Below are positions 1-6,229 of a stretch of DNA of 9,435 nt, in pieces. This DNA is from Gaoshiqia sp050298035 (GTDB lineage Bacteria > Bacteroidota > Bacteroidia > Bacteroidales > Prolixibacteraceae), in assembly GCA_050298035.1 (NCBI GenBank), contig JBNKTK010000135.1, positions 1-9,435 of the forward strand, given 5' to 3'. Below the pieces are notes generated by a model. That model was given only the letters and a program-made list of their open reading frames with translations. It was not told the DNA's origin and searched no databases. The stretch's first letter is position 1; each line of letters starts with the position of its first letter. The translations under genes and the position numbers were made by a program.

Positions 1-273
1 GAAAACAAGGGCGAAAATATGCGAAGGGACTGGTAAGCAATCCTGTCTGAGGAGGAACGACGAGTTGGATTGCGTGGCATTTTCAATCCGTAGTTTTCTT
101 TCAAAAGGCCCGTCAGCCTTGACTTTTTTTGTTTCGTTTTTTGGGTCAAGCCAAAAAATGAAATCCCGTCTGGAAGGACAACAATTCAACGTTTTCCATT
201 GCGGCGCATGCCAATTGAGGTGTTCCATGCCAATGTCAAGTGGTTGCGCCTTGCTCCTTTCTGCACTTGCCAT

Positions 274-302
274 CCCCGGGTTCCGTTTCACTTCACCCGG
301 GG
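274..302. repeat. GC-rich hairpin found only in copy A
   Basis: The arms ccccgggt (274-281) and acccgggg (295-302) form a perfect 8-bp stem around a 13-nt loop. The following bases (303-330) include a smaller ctccttcggag inverted repeat. It sits in the segment that makes copy A longer than copy B, so it may be a separate small element inserted into the unit. It resembles a hairpin repeat I associate with Bacteroidota intergenic DNA, but I cannot confirm this without a genome search. There is no T-run after it, so it is not a standard intrinsic terminator. Confidence 0.55.
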
Positions 303-358
303 TTATTGATATTTGACTCCTTCGGAGCCGTCTCGGGTTATTCCAGACTTGCTAACAG

Positions 359-378
359 ATTCCGGCCTGCGCCGGAAT
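359..378. repeat. REP-like inverted repeat
   Basis: The arms attccggc (359-366) and gccggaat (371-378) form a perfect 8-bp stem with a 4-nt loop, followed by gacgg. This is the general form of the widespread REP-type elements ending in GGAATGACGG, which in many bacteria are spread by REP-associated tyrosine transposases. Copy B keeps only the right arm (697-704) with a damaged left side. No transposase lies in this window, so any mobilisation would act in trans. The identification rests on the motif alone. Confidence 0.6.
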
Positions 379-571
379 GACGGGGTTTGAGGGATGGCAA
401 CCTGTCAGCATGCGAAGCTCCTGTTTCACCGTTAGGTGAATCGCAGGGTCGGCCGGTCAAAGTAGCCCTGGCCGGCGATGGAGGGAGCGGTTTTTGGCGG
501 GGATTCAGGGTTGTGGGCCGGAAAGAAAAAACCGTGACGCGGGAGGAAGGATAACTTTGACAAGATTTTTG

Positions 572-750
572 TTTCTTTTCATCCGAAAAGAAAGTAAATC
601 CCGTCCGGAAGGACAACGAATAAACGTTTTACACTTCGGCGCATGCCAAAAGCCAGACAGGCATAATATGATTGTTTTATTCGTTATGCGCTTAGCGCCG
701 GAATGACGGGAATTTGAGGGACGGAAACCTGTTAACATGCGAAGTTCCTG
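572..750. repeat. Composite hairpin repeat, copy B
   Basis: This is the second, shorter copy. It starts with a perfect 9-bp hairpin (572-580 with 585-593, 4-nt loop). Next come the first conserved block at 596-649 and the second at 697-750, which ends in the shared atgcgaag-t-tcctg tail. The hairpin differs in sequence from that of copy A yet keeps the same place and the same pyrimidine/purine arms. The REP-like left arm is degraded around 685-696. The copy is orientated the same way as copy A. Confidence 0.75.
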
Positions 751-851
751 ACAGTGTTTGACTTCCCCAAAATAGCCTGGCAGGTTTATACTTTTAGGTG
801 GTAGTCCGGCAAATTTTGCAATGGATCATCCCGAAATGCGGTCAATTTTTA

Positions 852-859
852 TAAGTTTG
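852..859 (+). promoter_or_regulatory. Candidate -7 box upstream of threonine aldolase
   Basis: TAAGTTTG matches the Bacteroidota -7 consensus TAnnTTTG and lies 51 bp before the aldolase start, a plausible leader length. I see no convincing TTTG/TTG at the expected -33 distance; the nearest TTTG (815-818) is too far upstream. It is therefore a weak promoter candidate supported by half of the usual signal. Confidence 0.35.
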
Positions 860-910
860 GTATCTCAAAGAAGAACAATTTACAACTGAAAATCCAGAAA
901 CGATCAGCAC

Positions 911-1939
911 ATGAAAAGAGGTTTTGCCAGCGATAACAATGCCGGTGTGCATCCGGACATTTTGAAAGCGATGGAAGCAGCCAATCACGGACATGCAATT
1001 GGATACGGCGGCGATCCGCTTACCGGAGAGGCAATCGGCTTATTCAAGAAAGAGTTTGGCGACGACATCGATGTTTACTTTGTATTCAACGGAACTGGCG
1101 CCAATGTTTTGTCGCTTTCCAGCTTGACAAACAGCTTCAATTCCGTTATCTGCGCCGAAACAGCCCACATTCAGGTTGACGAATGCGGTGCGCCCGAAAA
1201 GTTTACCGGGTGCAAATTACTGCCGGTAAAAACGGTACAGGGTAAAATTACGCCTGACGAAATCAGCAAGTACCTTCACGGGTTCGGTTTTGAGCATCAC
1301 GCCCAGCCCGGGGTCATCTCCATATCGCAAGTTACCGAATTGGGAACAGTATATTCCGTGGAAGAGATAAAAGCAATCACCACACTTGCCCACGAACACG
1401 GGCTCTTCGTACACATGGACGGGGCCAGGATAGCCAATGCAGCAGTAGCACTCGGGTTGCCGTTCAAAGCGTTTACGCGCGATGCAGGGATTGATGTGCT
1501 ATCGTTTGGCGGGACCAAAAACGGCATGATGATGGGGGAAGCAGTCGTGTTTTTCAATGCCGCCCACGCTCGCCACACAAAATACATCCGCAAACAAAGC
1601 ATGCAGCTGTTTTCGAAGATGCGCTTCGTGAGCGCCCAGTTTCTGGCCTATTTCGAGAACGATTTGTGGAAGAAAAATGCCACCCATGCCAACAACATGG
1701 CTAAACTTCTGGAACAGGAAGTCAGCAAAATACCCGGCGTAAAACTCACACAAAAGACCATGGCAAACGGGGTATTCGCAATTATCCCCAAAGAGATTAT
1801 CCCGAAATTGCAGGAACAGTATTTCTTTTACATCTGGGATGAATCGACCTCTGAAGTTCGCTGGATGACCTCGTTTGATACGACCGAAGAGGATATTTAC
1901 GGATTTGCCGAAGCATTGAAACAATTAATGACCAAATGA
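911..1939 (+). CDS. ltaE: Low-specificity L-threonine aldolase (PLP-dependent)
   Basis: This is a cytosolic fold-type I PLP enzyme of 342 residues that cleaves L-threonine or L-allo-threonine to glycine and acetaldehyde. It opens with the family-typical SDNNAGVHPDIL (residues 7-18). The segment FNGTGANVLSL (59-69) is the phosphate-binding loop, and His85 is in the position that stacks on the PLP ring. HMDGARIANA (168-177) supplies the Asp170/Arg173 pair. SFGGTKNG (198-205) places Lys203 as the Schiff-base lysine. Arg317 in EVRWMTSF is the likely substrate-carboxylate ligand. Length and ends fit the family, and the SFGGTKNG form is that of the Pseudomonas-like branch rather than E. coli LtaE. 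The ATG is the first sensible start, with no clear Shine-Dalgarno sequence. The stop overlaps the next gene's start by 4 bp, suggesting translational coupling. Confidence 0.92.
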   Translation: MKRGFASDNNAGVHPDILKAMEAANHGHAIGYGGDPLTGEAIGLFKKEFGDDIDVYFVFNGTGANVLSLSSLTNSFNSVICAETAHIQVDECGAPEKFTGCKLLPVKTVQGKITPDEISKYLHGFGFEHHAQPGVISISQVTELGTVYSVEEIKAITTLAHEHGLFVHMDGARIANAAVALGLPFKAFTRDAGIDVLSFGGTKNGMMMGEAVVFFNAAHARHTKYIRKQSMQLFSKMRFVSAQFLAYFENDLWKKNATHANNMAKLLEQEVSKIPGVKLTQKTMANGVFAIIPKEIIPKLQEQYFFYIWDESTSEVRWMTSFDTTEEDIYGFAEALKQLMTK

Positions 1940-2628
1940 GGCTATTCAACTATTACCCGAACAGAAACCCCGCGGATGCCGAAGTTGAAAAGAAAATCTT
2001 CAGGCACAGCATGGTCTTCCCTACCCTGTTTGTAGTGGCATTCTGGTTGGTTTATCTGTTTGAAACAGTTATGGAACTGGATTTTGCCCGGTTCGGGATT
2101 CTCCCGCTGCAATTGGAAGGGTTAAAGGGGATCATCTTCTCCCCTTTTATTCATGGTAGTTTCAAGCACATTGCAGCCAACTCGGTACCTTTTTTCATTT
2201 TATCATTCGCCTTGTTCTATTTTTACCGCAACCTCGCCTACCGCATCTTCATCCTCATCTATTTCTTATCGGGTGTTTGTGTCTGGCTTGGCGGGCGCGA
2301 GGCCTGGCATATCGGGGCCAGCGGGATTATCTACGGGCTGGGCGCATTCCTGTTTTTCAGCGGCATCTTCCGCAACGATGTCAAACTACTCACCATTGCC
2401 ATCATTGTCGTGTTTTTGTATGGCGGCATGTTCTGGGGAATTTTCCCGATTGAACCAACCATTTCATGGGAAAGCCACCTTTGGGGCTCGGTAAGTGGCT
2501 TCTTTCTTAGCATTTATTACCGGCACCAAGGGCCGCAACGCACCCATTTTGAGTGGGAAAACGAACCGGATGAAGATGATACAGATGACATAACGGACTT
2601 ACCGGAAACAACGGATGATACCGATTAG
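1936..2628 (+). CDS. Rhomboid-family intramembrane serine protease
   Basis: A 230-residue polytopic membrane protein with about six hydrophobic segments (roughly 27-45, 78-97, 101-119, 127-144, 150-168 and 178-196). The rhomboid signature is intact: GASGIIYG (127-134) gives catalytic Ser129, and SHLWGSVSGF (180-189) gives catalytic His181 followed by the small-residue helix. HGSFKHIAAN (73-82) supplies His78 and Asn82 of the TM2 HxxxN oxyanion motif. The catalytic dyad therefore appears functional. The last 25 residues or so form a strongly acidic tail rich in Asp, Glu and Thr, probably cytosolic and disordered. The ATG start overlaps the threonine aldolase stop (ATGA), so the two genes are probably co-transcribed; no biochemical link between them is known to me. 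The substrate cannot be told from the sequence. Confidence 0.88.
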   Translation: MRLFNYYPNRNPADAEVEKKIFRHSMVFPTLFVVAFWLVYLFETVMELDFARFGILPLQLEGLKGIIFSPFIHGSFKHIAANSVPFFILSFALFYFYRNLAYRIFILIYFLSGVCVWLGGREAWHIGASGIIYGLGAFLFFSGIFRNDVKLLTIAIIVVFLYGGMFWGIFPIEPTISWESHLWGSVSGFFLSIYYRHQGPQRTHFEWENEPDEDDTDDITDLPETTDDTD

Positions 2629-2643
2629 TATTTAATTTTACTC

Positions 2644-2661
2644 ATCCCGAGGCCTCGGGAT
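2644..2661. repeat. Perfect 18-bp palindrome, first of a pair
   Basis: The sequence atcccgaggcctcgggat is an exact palindrome just after the rhomboid stop. It shares the tcccgag/ctcggga arms with the palindrome at 2706-2721. It lacks a loop and a following T-run, so it is not a typical intrinsic terminator, although it could stall or protect the 3' end of the upstream transcript. It could equally be an intergenic repeat or a binding site for a dimeric protein. Confidence 0.6.
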
Positions 2662-2705
2662 CACTGCGTTCATTATTGAGTATTAAACATCTATCGGCAT
2701 TATAC

Positions 2706-2721
2706 TCCCGAGATCTCGGGA
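2706..2721. repeat. Perfect 16-bp palindrome, second of a pair
   Basis: The sequence tcccgagatctcggga is an exact palindrome with the same arms as the one 61 bp upstream; only the central two bases differ (gatc core here, ggcc core there). The pair lies between the rhomboid gene and the nusB promoter region. A short dispersed repeat or a protein-binding pair are both possible; I cannot choose from the sequence. Confidence 0.6.
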
Positions 2722-2781
2722 TATATTAGTCTATAAAACGGTATAACAAAAATGAGCATGGAGTAGAAAAAACCTGAACGT

Positions 2782-2815
2782 GTTGAAAAACACAAAGAGT
2801 TTTTTCGTAACTTTG
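2782..2815 (+). promoter_or_regulatory. Probable nusB operon promoter
   Basis: TAACTTTG at 2808-2815 fits the Bacteroidota -7 consensus TAnnTTTG, 34 bp before the nusB start. A GTTG at 2782-2785 could serve as a weak -33 element, with a 22-bp spacing that is slightly long. It is the best promoter candidate for the long plus-strand run. A small stem with a GAAA loop (2780-2793) overlaps the -33 area and is probably incidental. Confidence 0.55.
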
Positions 2816-2849
2816 CCAGCTCTATAAAAAGATAACAAGTTCTAAAACA

Positions 2850-3812
2850 ATGATTAGCAGAAGAATTATCCGAATTAAAGTATTGCAGGTTCTTTATGCC
2901 TACTATACATCTCCGGACAAGTCAATCAACAACACCGAGAAGGAGTTGTTTTTCAGTATTCAAAAGACATACGATCTTTATCATTATTTATTCCAACTGG
3001 TTGTAGAAATTGCTAATCATGCCGACTCGATGATCGAGCTACGCAGGAAAAAACACTTTCCGACTGAAGAAGATTTAAATCCAAACACCCGTTTTGTTCG
3101 GAATCATTTGATTCACCAGTTAAAAACCAACAATGCGATCAGCAAGCAACTGGCACAATCAAAACTGAGCTGGGAGAACGAACCGGAACTAATCAGGAAG
3201 CTTTACAACAACATGGTCAGTTCGGATTTTTATGCCGAATACATGAAGCAAAAGGAAAACACTTATCAGGACGATAAAAAGTTAATCGAACACCTGTTTG
3301 CCGAAGTGATCCTTCAATCTGAAGACCTTTTTCATTTGCTTGAAGAACAAAGCATTTACTGGAATGACGACGTTGATTTTGTGATCAGCATGATCATCAA
3401 AACCATCAAGAAATTCAAGGAATATTCGCGCGAAGACCAGTCATTGCTGCCGATGTTTAAAGATGACGAAGACCGTGAATTTGCCAAAAACCTGTATCGC
3501 AAGGCAGTTGTCAATCACGAAGAACTGAAAAAGCTGGTTGAAGAACACACCGTGAACTGGGATGTGGAACGGATCGCCTTCATTGACAACATGATCCTGG
3601 AACTGGCAATGGCCGAGTTCCTGTACTTCCCCTCAATCCCAACAAAGGTGACCCTTAACGAATACATCGAACTGTCAAAATATTACAGCACACAAAAGAG
3701 CCGCAACTTTATCAACGGAATTCTCGACAAATCGCTGAAAGCCTTGAAAAAGGACAACCGGATTGTAAAAGCCGGCCGCGGACTGATTGGTGAAGAGAAC
3801 CTGGCAGAATGA
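2850..3812 (+). CDS. nusB: Transcription antitermination factor NusB, long Bacteroidota form
   Basis: NusB binds boxA RNA with NusE/S10 and supports antitermination during rRNA transcription. The protein has 320 residues against about 140 in E. coli. The start RRIIRIKVLQVLYAYY (4-19) matches the first NusB helix. The rest of the recognisable fold is at the C-terminus, about residues 211-296, with the conserved IPTKVTLNEYIELSKYYS (263-280) and KSRNFINGILDK (283-294). About 140 residues separate the two parts. Within the spacer, residues 145-190 resemble residues 211-256, including the EE..(I/V).W core, suggesting an internal duplication. The ATG lies 34 bp after a TAnnTTTG box. Its stop overlaps the next start by 4 bp. 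The assignment is firm; the role of the extra segment is unknown to me. Confidence 0.9.
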   Translation: MISRRIIRIKVLQVLYAYYTSPDKSINNTEKELFFSIQKTYDLYHYLFQLVVEIANHADSMIELRRKKHFPTEEDLNPNTRFVRNHLIHQLKTNNAISKQLAQSKLSWENEPELIRKLYNNMVSSDFYAEYMKQKENTYQDDKKLIEHLFAEVILQSEDLFHLLEEQSIYWNDDVDFVISMIIKTIKKFKEYSREDQSLLPMFKDDEDREFAKNLYRKAVVNHEELKKLVEEHTVNWDVERIAFIDNMILELAMAEFLYFPSIPTKVTLNEYIELSKYYSTQKSRNFINGILDKSLKALKKDNRIVKAGRGLIGEENLAE

Positions 3813-4243
3813 GATACACCACGCTGATATTACTGGCTTTTATTGCTTTTGGCTGCCAAAACCAAACCAGGAAAACTGGCAATTCAGCTTCGGAGAAAAC
3901 GGGAACTGCAAAGTTTGTGTTTCAGGAAGAATTGCATAATTTTGGAACGTTACAGGCCGGAGAGGTTGTGGCATACAGCTTTGGTTTTACTAATGCAGGC
4001 GATGGCAACCTGGTTATCCGGAAATACGAAAGCGATTGCGGCTGTATGACAGTTGAATATCCGAAAGAACCTGTTAAGCCGGGCGAGAGCGGCTACATTG
4101 AAGTGATATTCAATTCGGCCGGCGAAGTTGGTAAAGTTTATAAAGAAGTGGTATTATTTTCGAACGCCGAACCAACTGAAGTAAAGCTGGCAATTACAGC
4201 CAATGTGCAAAATGAGTTGATAAATCTATATAGTAAAAATTAA
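3809..4243 (+). CDS. DUF1573 domain lipoprotein
   Basis: A small exported protein of 144 residues. The N-terminus (1-15) is a short lipoprotein signal peptide ending in AFG before Cys16, so the mature protein is probably lipid-anchored in the envelope. Residues 33-135 form a DUF1573 domain, an immunoglobulin-like beta-sandwich, with the family hallmarks HNFGTL (42-47), FxFTNAG (57-63) and the DCGCM segment around 75-79. The two Cys of that segment could bind metal or form a disulfide. The ATG overlaps the nusB stop (ATGA), and yajC follows after 11 bp, so it is inside the operon. Its molecular function is not known. The family is abundant in Bacteroidota. Confidence 0.85.
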   Translation: MRYTTLILLAFIAFGCQNQTRKTGNSASEKTGTAKFVFQEELHNFGTLQAGEVVAYSFGFTNAGDGNLVIRKYESDCGCMTVEYPKEPVKPGESGYIEVIFNSAGEVGKVYKEVVLFSNAEPTEVKLAITANVQNELINLYSKN

Positions 4244-4254
4244 ATATTAAAGAA

Positions 4255-4575
4255 ATGAACTACTTATTAATGGCTCCGCAGCAAGGAGCTGAGGGAAATC
4301 CAAATCCATACACTGGATTTATTATGATGGGGTTAATCATCGCTGTTTTCTACTTTTTCATGATCAGACCTCAGGTAAAAAGACAAAAAGAACTGAAAAA
4401 ATTCCGCGAAAGCCTTCAAAAAGGTGACAAAGTAGTTACTACTGGTGGTATTTACGGAAAAATAGCTGAAATCAAAGACAACTACATTTTGTTGCAAGTT
4501 GATGACAATGTTAAACTTCGCGTAGATAAAAGCGCTGTAGTAAAAGACATGTCAGACGTACAACCACAAAAATAA
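4255..4575 (+). CDS. yajC: Preprotein translocase accessory subunit YajC
   Basis: YajC is the small inner-membrane partner of SecDF-YidC in the Sec translocase. The protein has 106 residues, the usual size. A single transmembrane helix lies at about 20-38 and is followed by the diagnostic MIRPQVKRQKELKKF (36-50). The cytosolic domain has the conserved GDKVVTTGGIYGKI (57-70) and ends with the typical LRVDKSAV segment. The N-terminal MAPQQGAEGNP stretch is the short periplasmic tail seen in Bacteroidota homologues. The ATG lies 11 bp after the lipoprotein gene, in an A-rich leader without a Shine-Dalgarno sequence. A strong terminator follows 21 bp after the stop. Confidence 0.95.
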   Translation: MNYLLMAPQQGAEGNPNPYTGFIMMGLIIAVFYFFMIRPQVKRQKELKKFRESLQKGDKVVTTGGIYGKIAEIKDNYILLQVDDNVKLRVDKSAVVKDMSDVQPQK

Positions 4576-4596
4576 TCTGATTAGCCCGAAATACTG

Positions 4597-4629
4597 AAAG
4601 GCCGGCAATTATGTCAGGCCTTTTTTTTT
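4597..4629 (+). terminator. Intrinsic terminator after yajC
   Basis: The arms aaaggcc (4597-4603) and ggccttt (4617-4623) form a 7-bp stem around a 13-nt loop, and the right arm runs into nine consecutive T (4621-4629). This is a standard Rho-independent terminator placed directly after yajC. It would end, or attenuate, transcription of the nusB-yajC part of the run. Confidence 0.85.
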
Positions 4630-4636
4630 AACTTTG
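4629..4636 (+). promoter_or_regulatory. Candidate -7 box overlapping the terminator end
   Basis: TAACTTTG matches the TAnnTTTG consensus exactly and uses the last T of the terminator's T-tract. It is the same octamer as the box before nusB. No clear TTTG is seen at -33; that distance falls inside the terminator loop. If used, transcription would begin at about 4640-4645, making the GTG at 4642 leaderless or leaving ATG 4690 as the start of the next gene. Confidence 0.4.
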
Positions 4637-4641
4637 GATGC

Positions 4642-5637
4642 GTGGAAAATAAATGGGCACATATCATTCAGTCATTTCTTAAGTTCCTGATGATGAAAGA
4701 TGACCGCAAATTGGTCATTTATCTTGTCTGTGTGGGAATTGCTACAGTTTTCTGGTTTCTGAATGCGTTAAACAAAGACTACACCGTTGAATTAACCTTT
4801 CCGGTAAAATACACCAACCTGCCAACCAACAAAGTATTGGCCAACGAACCGCCCGATCGTTTCGTCTTGAAGGTGAACGCTTACGGCTTCACAATCCTGA
4901 GGCACAAATTGAGCATGGCCTTTTCGCCGCTGGTTTTCAATGTGAATGAATTTACCGGGGCAAAAATGGAAAAATCGAGCAGTTCCAGCTTTGCTATTGC
5001 CAGCAAACAATTCATCAACCCGCTTTCGCAGCAGGTTAGCAACGAACTGAAAATTATTGAGATACAACCCGATACGTTGTACTTTAAATTCGACCGCATT
5101 GTCCAGCGAAAAGTGAAAGTGAAACCCAACGTGAGCTACGAGCTGAAACAACAGCACTACCTGAATGATGATATCACCACGAAACCTGATTCTGTTTTGG
5201 TTTCCGGCCCGGAGTCAATCCTGGATACGATCCAATTTGTTTCTACAAAGAAACAGCACTACAAGGAGCTCGACCAAACGGTTCAGCGAAACGTTGCATT
5301 GGCCGAATACAATAAACTGGATTGTGCCCCCAAACGTGTTGTTTTAAATATCCCGGTTGAAGAATTCACTGAAAAACAAGTCATTGTTCCACTATCTATT
5401 TCCGGGAAACCCGATAGTTTGCACATCAACCTTTTCCCTGATAAAGTGAGGGTTAACTTCCTGACCAGCTTGACCCAGTTTTCAGAAATTTCACCCAATG
5501 ATTTTAGGATTACAGTTGATTACAACCAGATTTTGGAAAAAGCGGAAATGCTGCCAATTACTGTTGAAATGCAGCCACCCCATATCCTTTCCGTTTCAGT
5601 GACCCCGAAAAAAGTAGAATACCTGATTGAAAAATAG
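4642..5637 (+). CDS. YbbR-like domain membrane-anchored protein
   Basis: A 331-residue protein with one N-terminal transmembrane helix (about 24-42) and a large extracytoplasmic part made of YbbR-like beta repeats. Successive repeat-like stretches start near residues 45, 153 and 245, each with the hydrophobic 'P.. V.V..' pattern, for example PDSVLVSGP (182-190) and FPDKVRVNF (265-273). In Firmicutes, YbbR (CdaR) regulates the diadenylate cyclase CdaA; no such enzyme is seen here, so only the fold can be claimed. The start is uncertain. GTG 4642 keeps an amphipathic pre-helix segment, while ATG 4690 (residue 17) would give 315 residues and fits better if the TAACTTTG box at 4629 is a promoter. 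Its end lies 4 bp before the coaE ATG. Confidence 0.82.
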   Translation: MENKWAHIIQSFLKFLMMKDDRKLVIYLVCVGIATVFWFLNALNKDYTVELTFPVKYTNLPTNKVLANEPPDRFVLKVNAYGFTILRHKLSMAFSPLVFNVNEFTGAKMEKSSSSSFAIASKQFINPLSQQVSNELKIIEIQPDTLYFKFDRIVQRKVKVKPNVSYELKQQHYLNDDITTKPDSVLVSGPESILDTIQFVSTKKQHYKELDQTVQRNVALAEYNKLDCAPKRVVLNIPVEEFTEKQVIVPLSISGKPDSLHINLFPDKVRVNFLTSLTQFSEISPNDFRITVDYNQILEKAEMLPITVEMQPPHILSVSVTPKKVEYLIEK

Positions 5638-5641
5638 AACG

Positions 5642-6229
5642 ATGTTTAAAGTAGGAATAACCGGTGGTATTGGTAGCGGAAAATCAACCATTTGCAACTT
5701 TTTCAGGGTGCTTGGCATCCCGGTTTTCGAGGCTGACACCGAAGCAAAGAAGCTGATCAATTCTTCATCTGCAATCCGCAGCAAGCTGATCATTCAGTTT
5801 GGTGAAGACATTTACCTGCCCGATCATACCATTAACCGAAAAAAGTTGGCCGAACTGATTTTCAATTCGCCATTTTTGCTCGAAAAAGTCAACTCAATTG
5901 TTCATCCCGAGGTCAGACGACATTTTCATGAGTGGTGCGAAAAACAAACATCGCCTTATATCGTTCATGAAGCAGCAATCATGTTTGAGAGTGGTTTTTA
6001 TAAAATGATGGATGAAACCATCCTGATTACTGCCCCTGAAAACATCAGGATACAACGGGTACTGGATCGGGAAAATACAACCGAGGAAGACGTAAAAAAC
6101 CGGATATTGAAGCAATGGACAGATGAAGAAAAGATGAAACTGGCCACTTACATTATAAACAACAATAACGAGGAACTGATTATTCCTCAGCTAATAGAAT
6201 TGGATAAAAAATTTAAAGCACATGGCTAA
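5642..6229 (+). CDS. coaE: Dephospho-CoA kinase
   Basis: CoaE phosphorylates the 3'-hydroxyl of dephospho-CoA with ATP, the last step of coenzyme A synthesis, in the cytosol. The product has 195 residues (about 200 is usual). The P-loop GITGGIGSGKST is at residues 5-16, and FEADTEAK (29-36) gives Asp32 in the substrate-binding position. VHPEVR (87-92) and HEAAIMFESG (109-118) are the CoA-domain motifs, and RVLDREN (139-145) is the lid-region motif with its two Arg. I chose ATG 5642 because it gives the standard short N-terminus before the P-loop. An upstream TTG at 5627 would add five residues and overlap the previous gene. The stop overlaps the next start by 8 bp. Confidence 0.95.
   Translation: MFKVGITGGIGSGKSTICNFFRVLGIPVFEADTEAKKLINSSSAIRSKLIIQFGEDIYLPDHTINRKKLAELIFNSPFLLEKVNSIVHPEVRRHFHEWCEKQTSPYIVHEAAIMFESGFYKMMDETILITAPENIRIQRVLDRENTTEEDVKNRILKQWTDEEKMKLATYIINNNNEELIIPQLIELDKKFKAHG

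Larger units (their letters stand above)
132..423. repeat. Composite hairpin repeat, copy A
   Basis: This is the first of two diverged copies. It begins with a long hairpin (stem 132-144 with 151-163, 12 of 13 pairs, 6-nt loop). A conserved block at 161-214 matches 596-649 at 47 of 54 positions by eye. After a longer middle part comes a second conserved block, 371-423, which matches 697-750 at about 47 of 54 positions with one single-base gap. The middle part holds a GC-rich hairpin (274-302) that copy B lacks. The two blocks are about 210 bp apart here and 101 bp apart in copy B, so the units differ by an insertion or deletion. No coding function is evident. Confidence 0.75.
1..851. other. 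Gene-free, repeat-rich intergenic region
   Basis: No reading frame here looks like a real protein. The frames that exist are low-complexity, overlap one another on both strands, and run through inverted repeats. The stretch instead contains two diverged copies of a composite repeat (listed separately) with spacer between and around them. Further small inverted repeats are visible: 37-43 with 66-72 (7 bp, 22-nt loop), 425-430 with 435-440 (6 bp, 4-nt loop) and 452-456 with 472-476. Base composition is visibly richer in G+C than the nusB-prmA genes. The left edge (about 19-27) reads atgcgaagg, resembling the end of the composite unit, so a third copy may lie outside the window; that is a guess from a short match. 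Confidence 0.7.

Noticed and set aside
65..316. Plus-strand frame of 83 codons starting at TTG
   Set aside because: It covers the hairpin and GC-rich stem of repeat copy A, has no domain-like pattern, and starts with TTG without support.
338..616. Minus-strand frame of 92 codons containing RHSGAGRN
   Set aside because: It runs straight through the REP-like repeat and hairpins; that peptide is a known false translation of REP-type repeats. It also overlaps other frames on both strands.
494..738. Two opposing frames of 70-77 codons over repeat copy B
   Set aside because: Both translate the repeat blocks and overlap each other; the matching block in copy A does not keep the same reading frame over its length.
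1..910. CRISPR array or tRNA in the long gene-free region
   Set aside because: The repeats are two diverged copies with unequal spacing, not regular short repeats with spacers, and no cloverleaf pattern was found by eye.
1499..1924. Antisense frame of 141 codons inside threonine aldolase
   Set aside because: The sense strand encodes a well-conserved enzyme with all catalytic motifs; the antisense product shows no recognisable features.
2780..2806. Possible intrinsic terminator (GAAA-loop stem then T-run) before nusB
   Set aside because: The stem is only 5 bp of mostly A/T pairs, and the T-run begins several bases after it; it also overlaps the nusB promoter candidate.
5627..5641. TTG start for coaE, five codons upstream
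   Set aside because: It overlaps the ybbR end, and the ATG at 5642 gives the normal short N-terminus before the P-loop.
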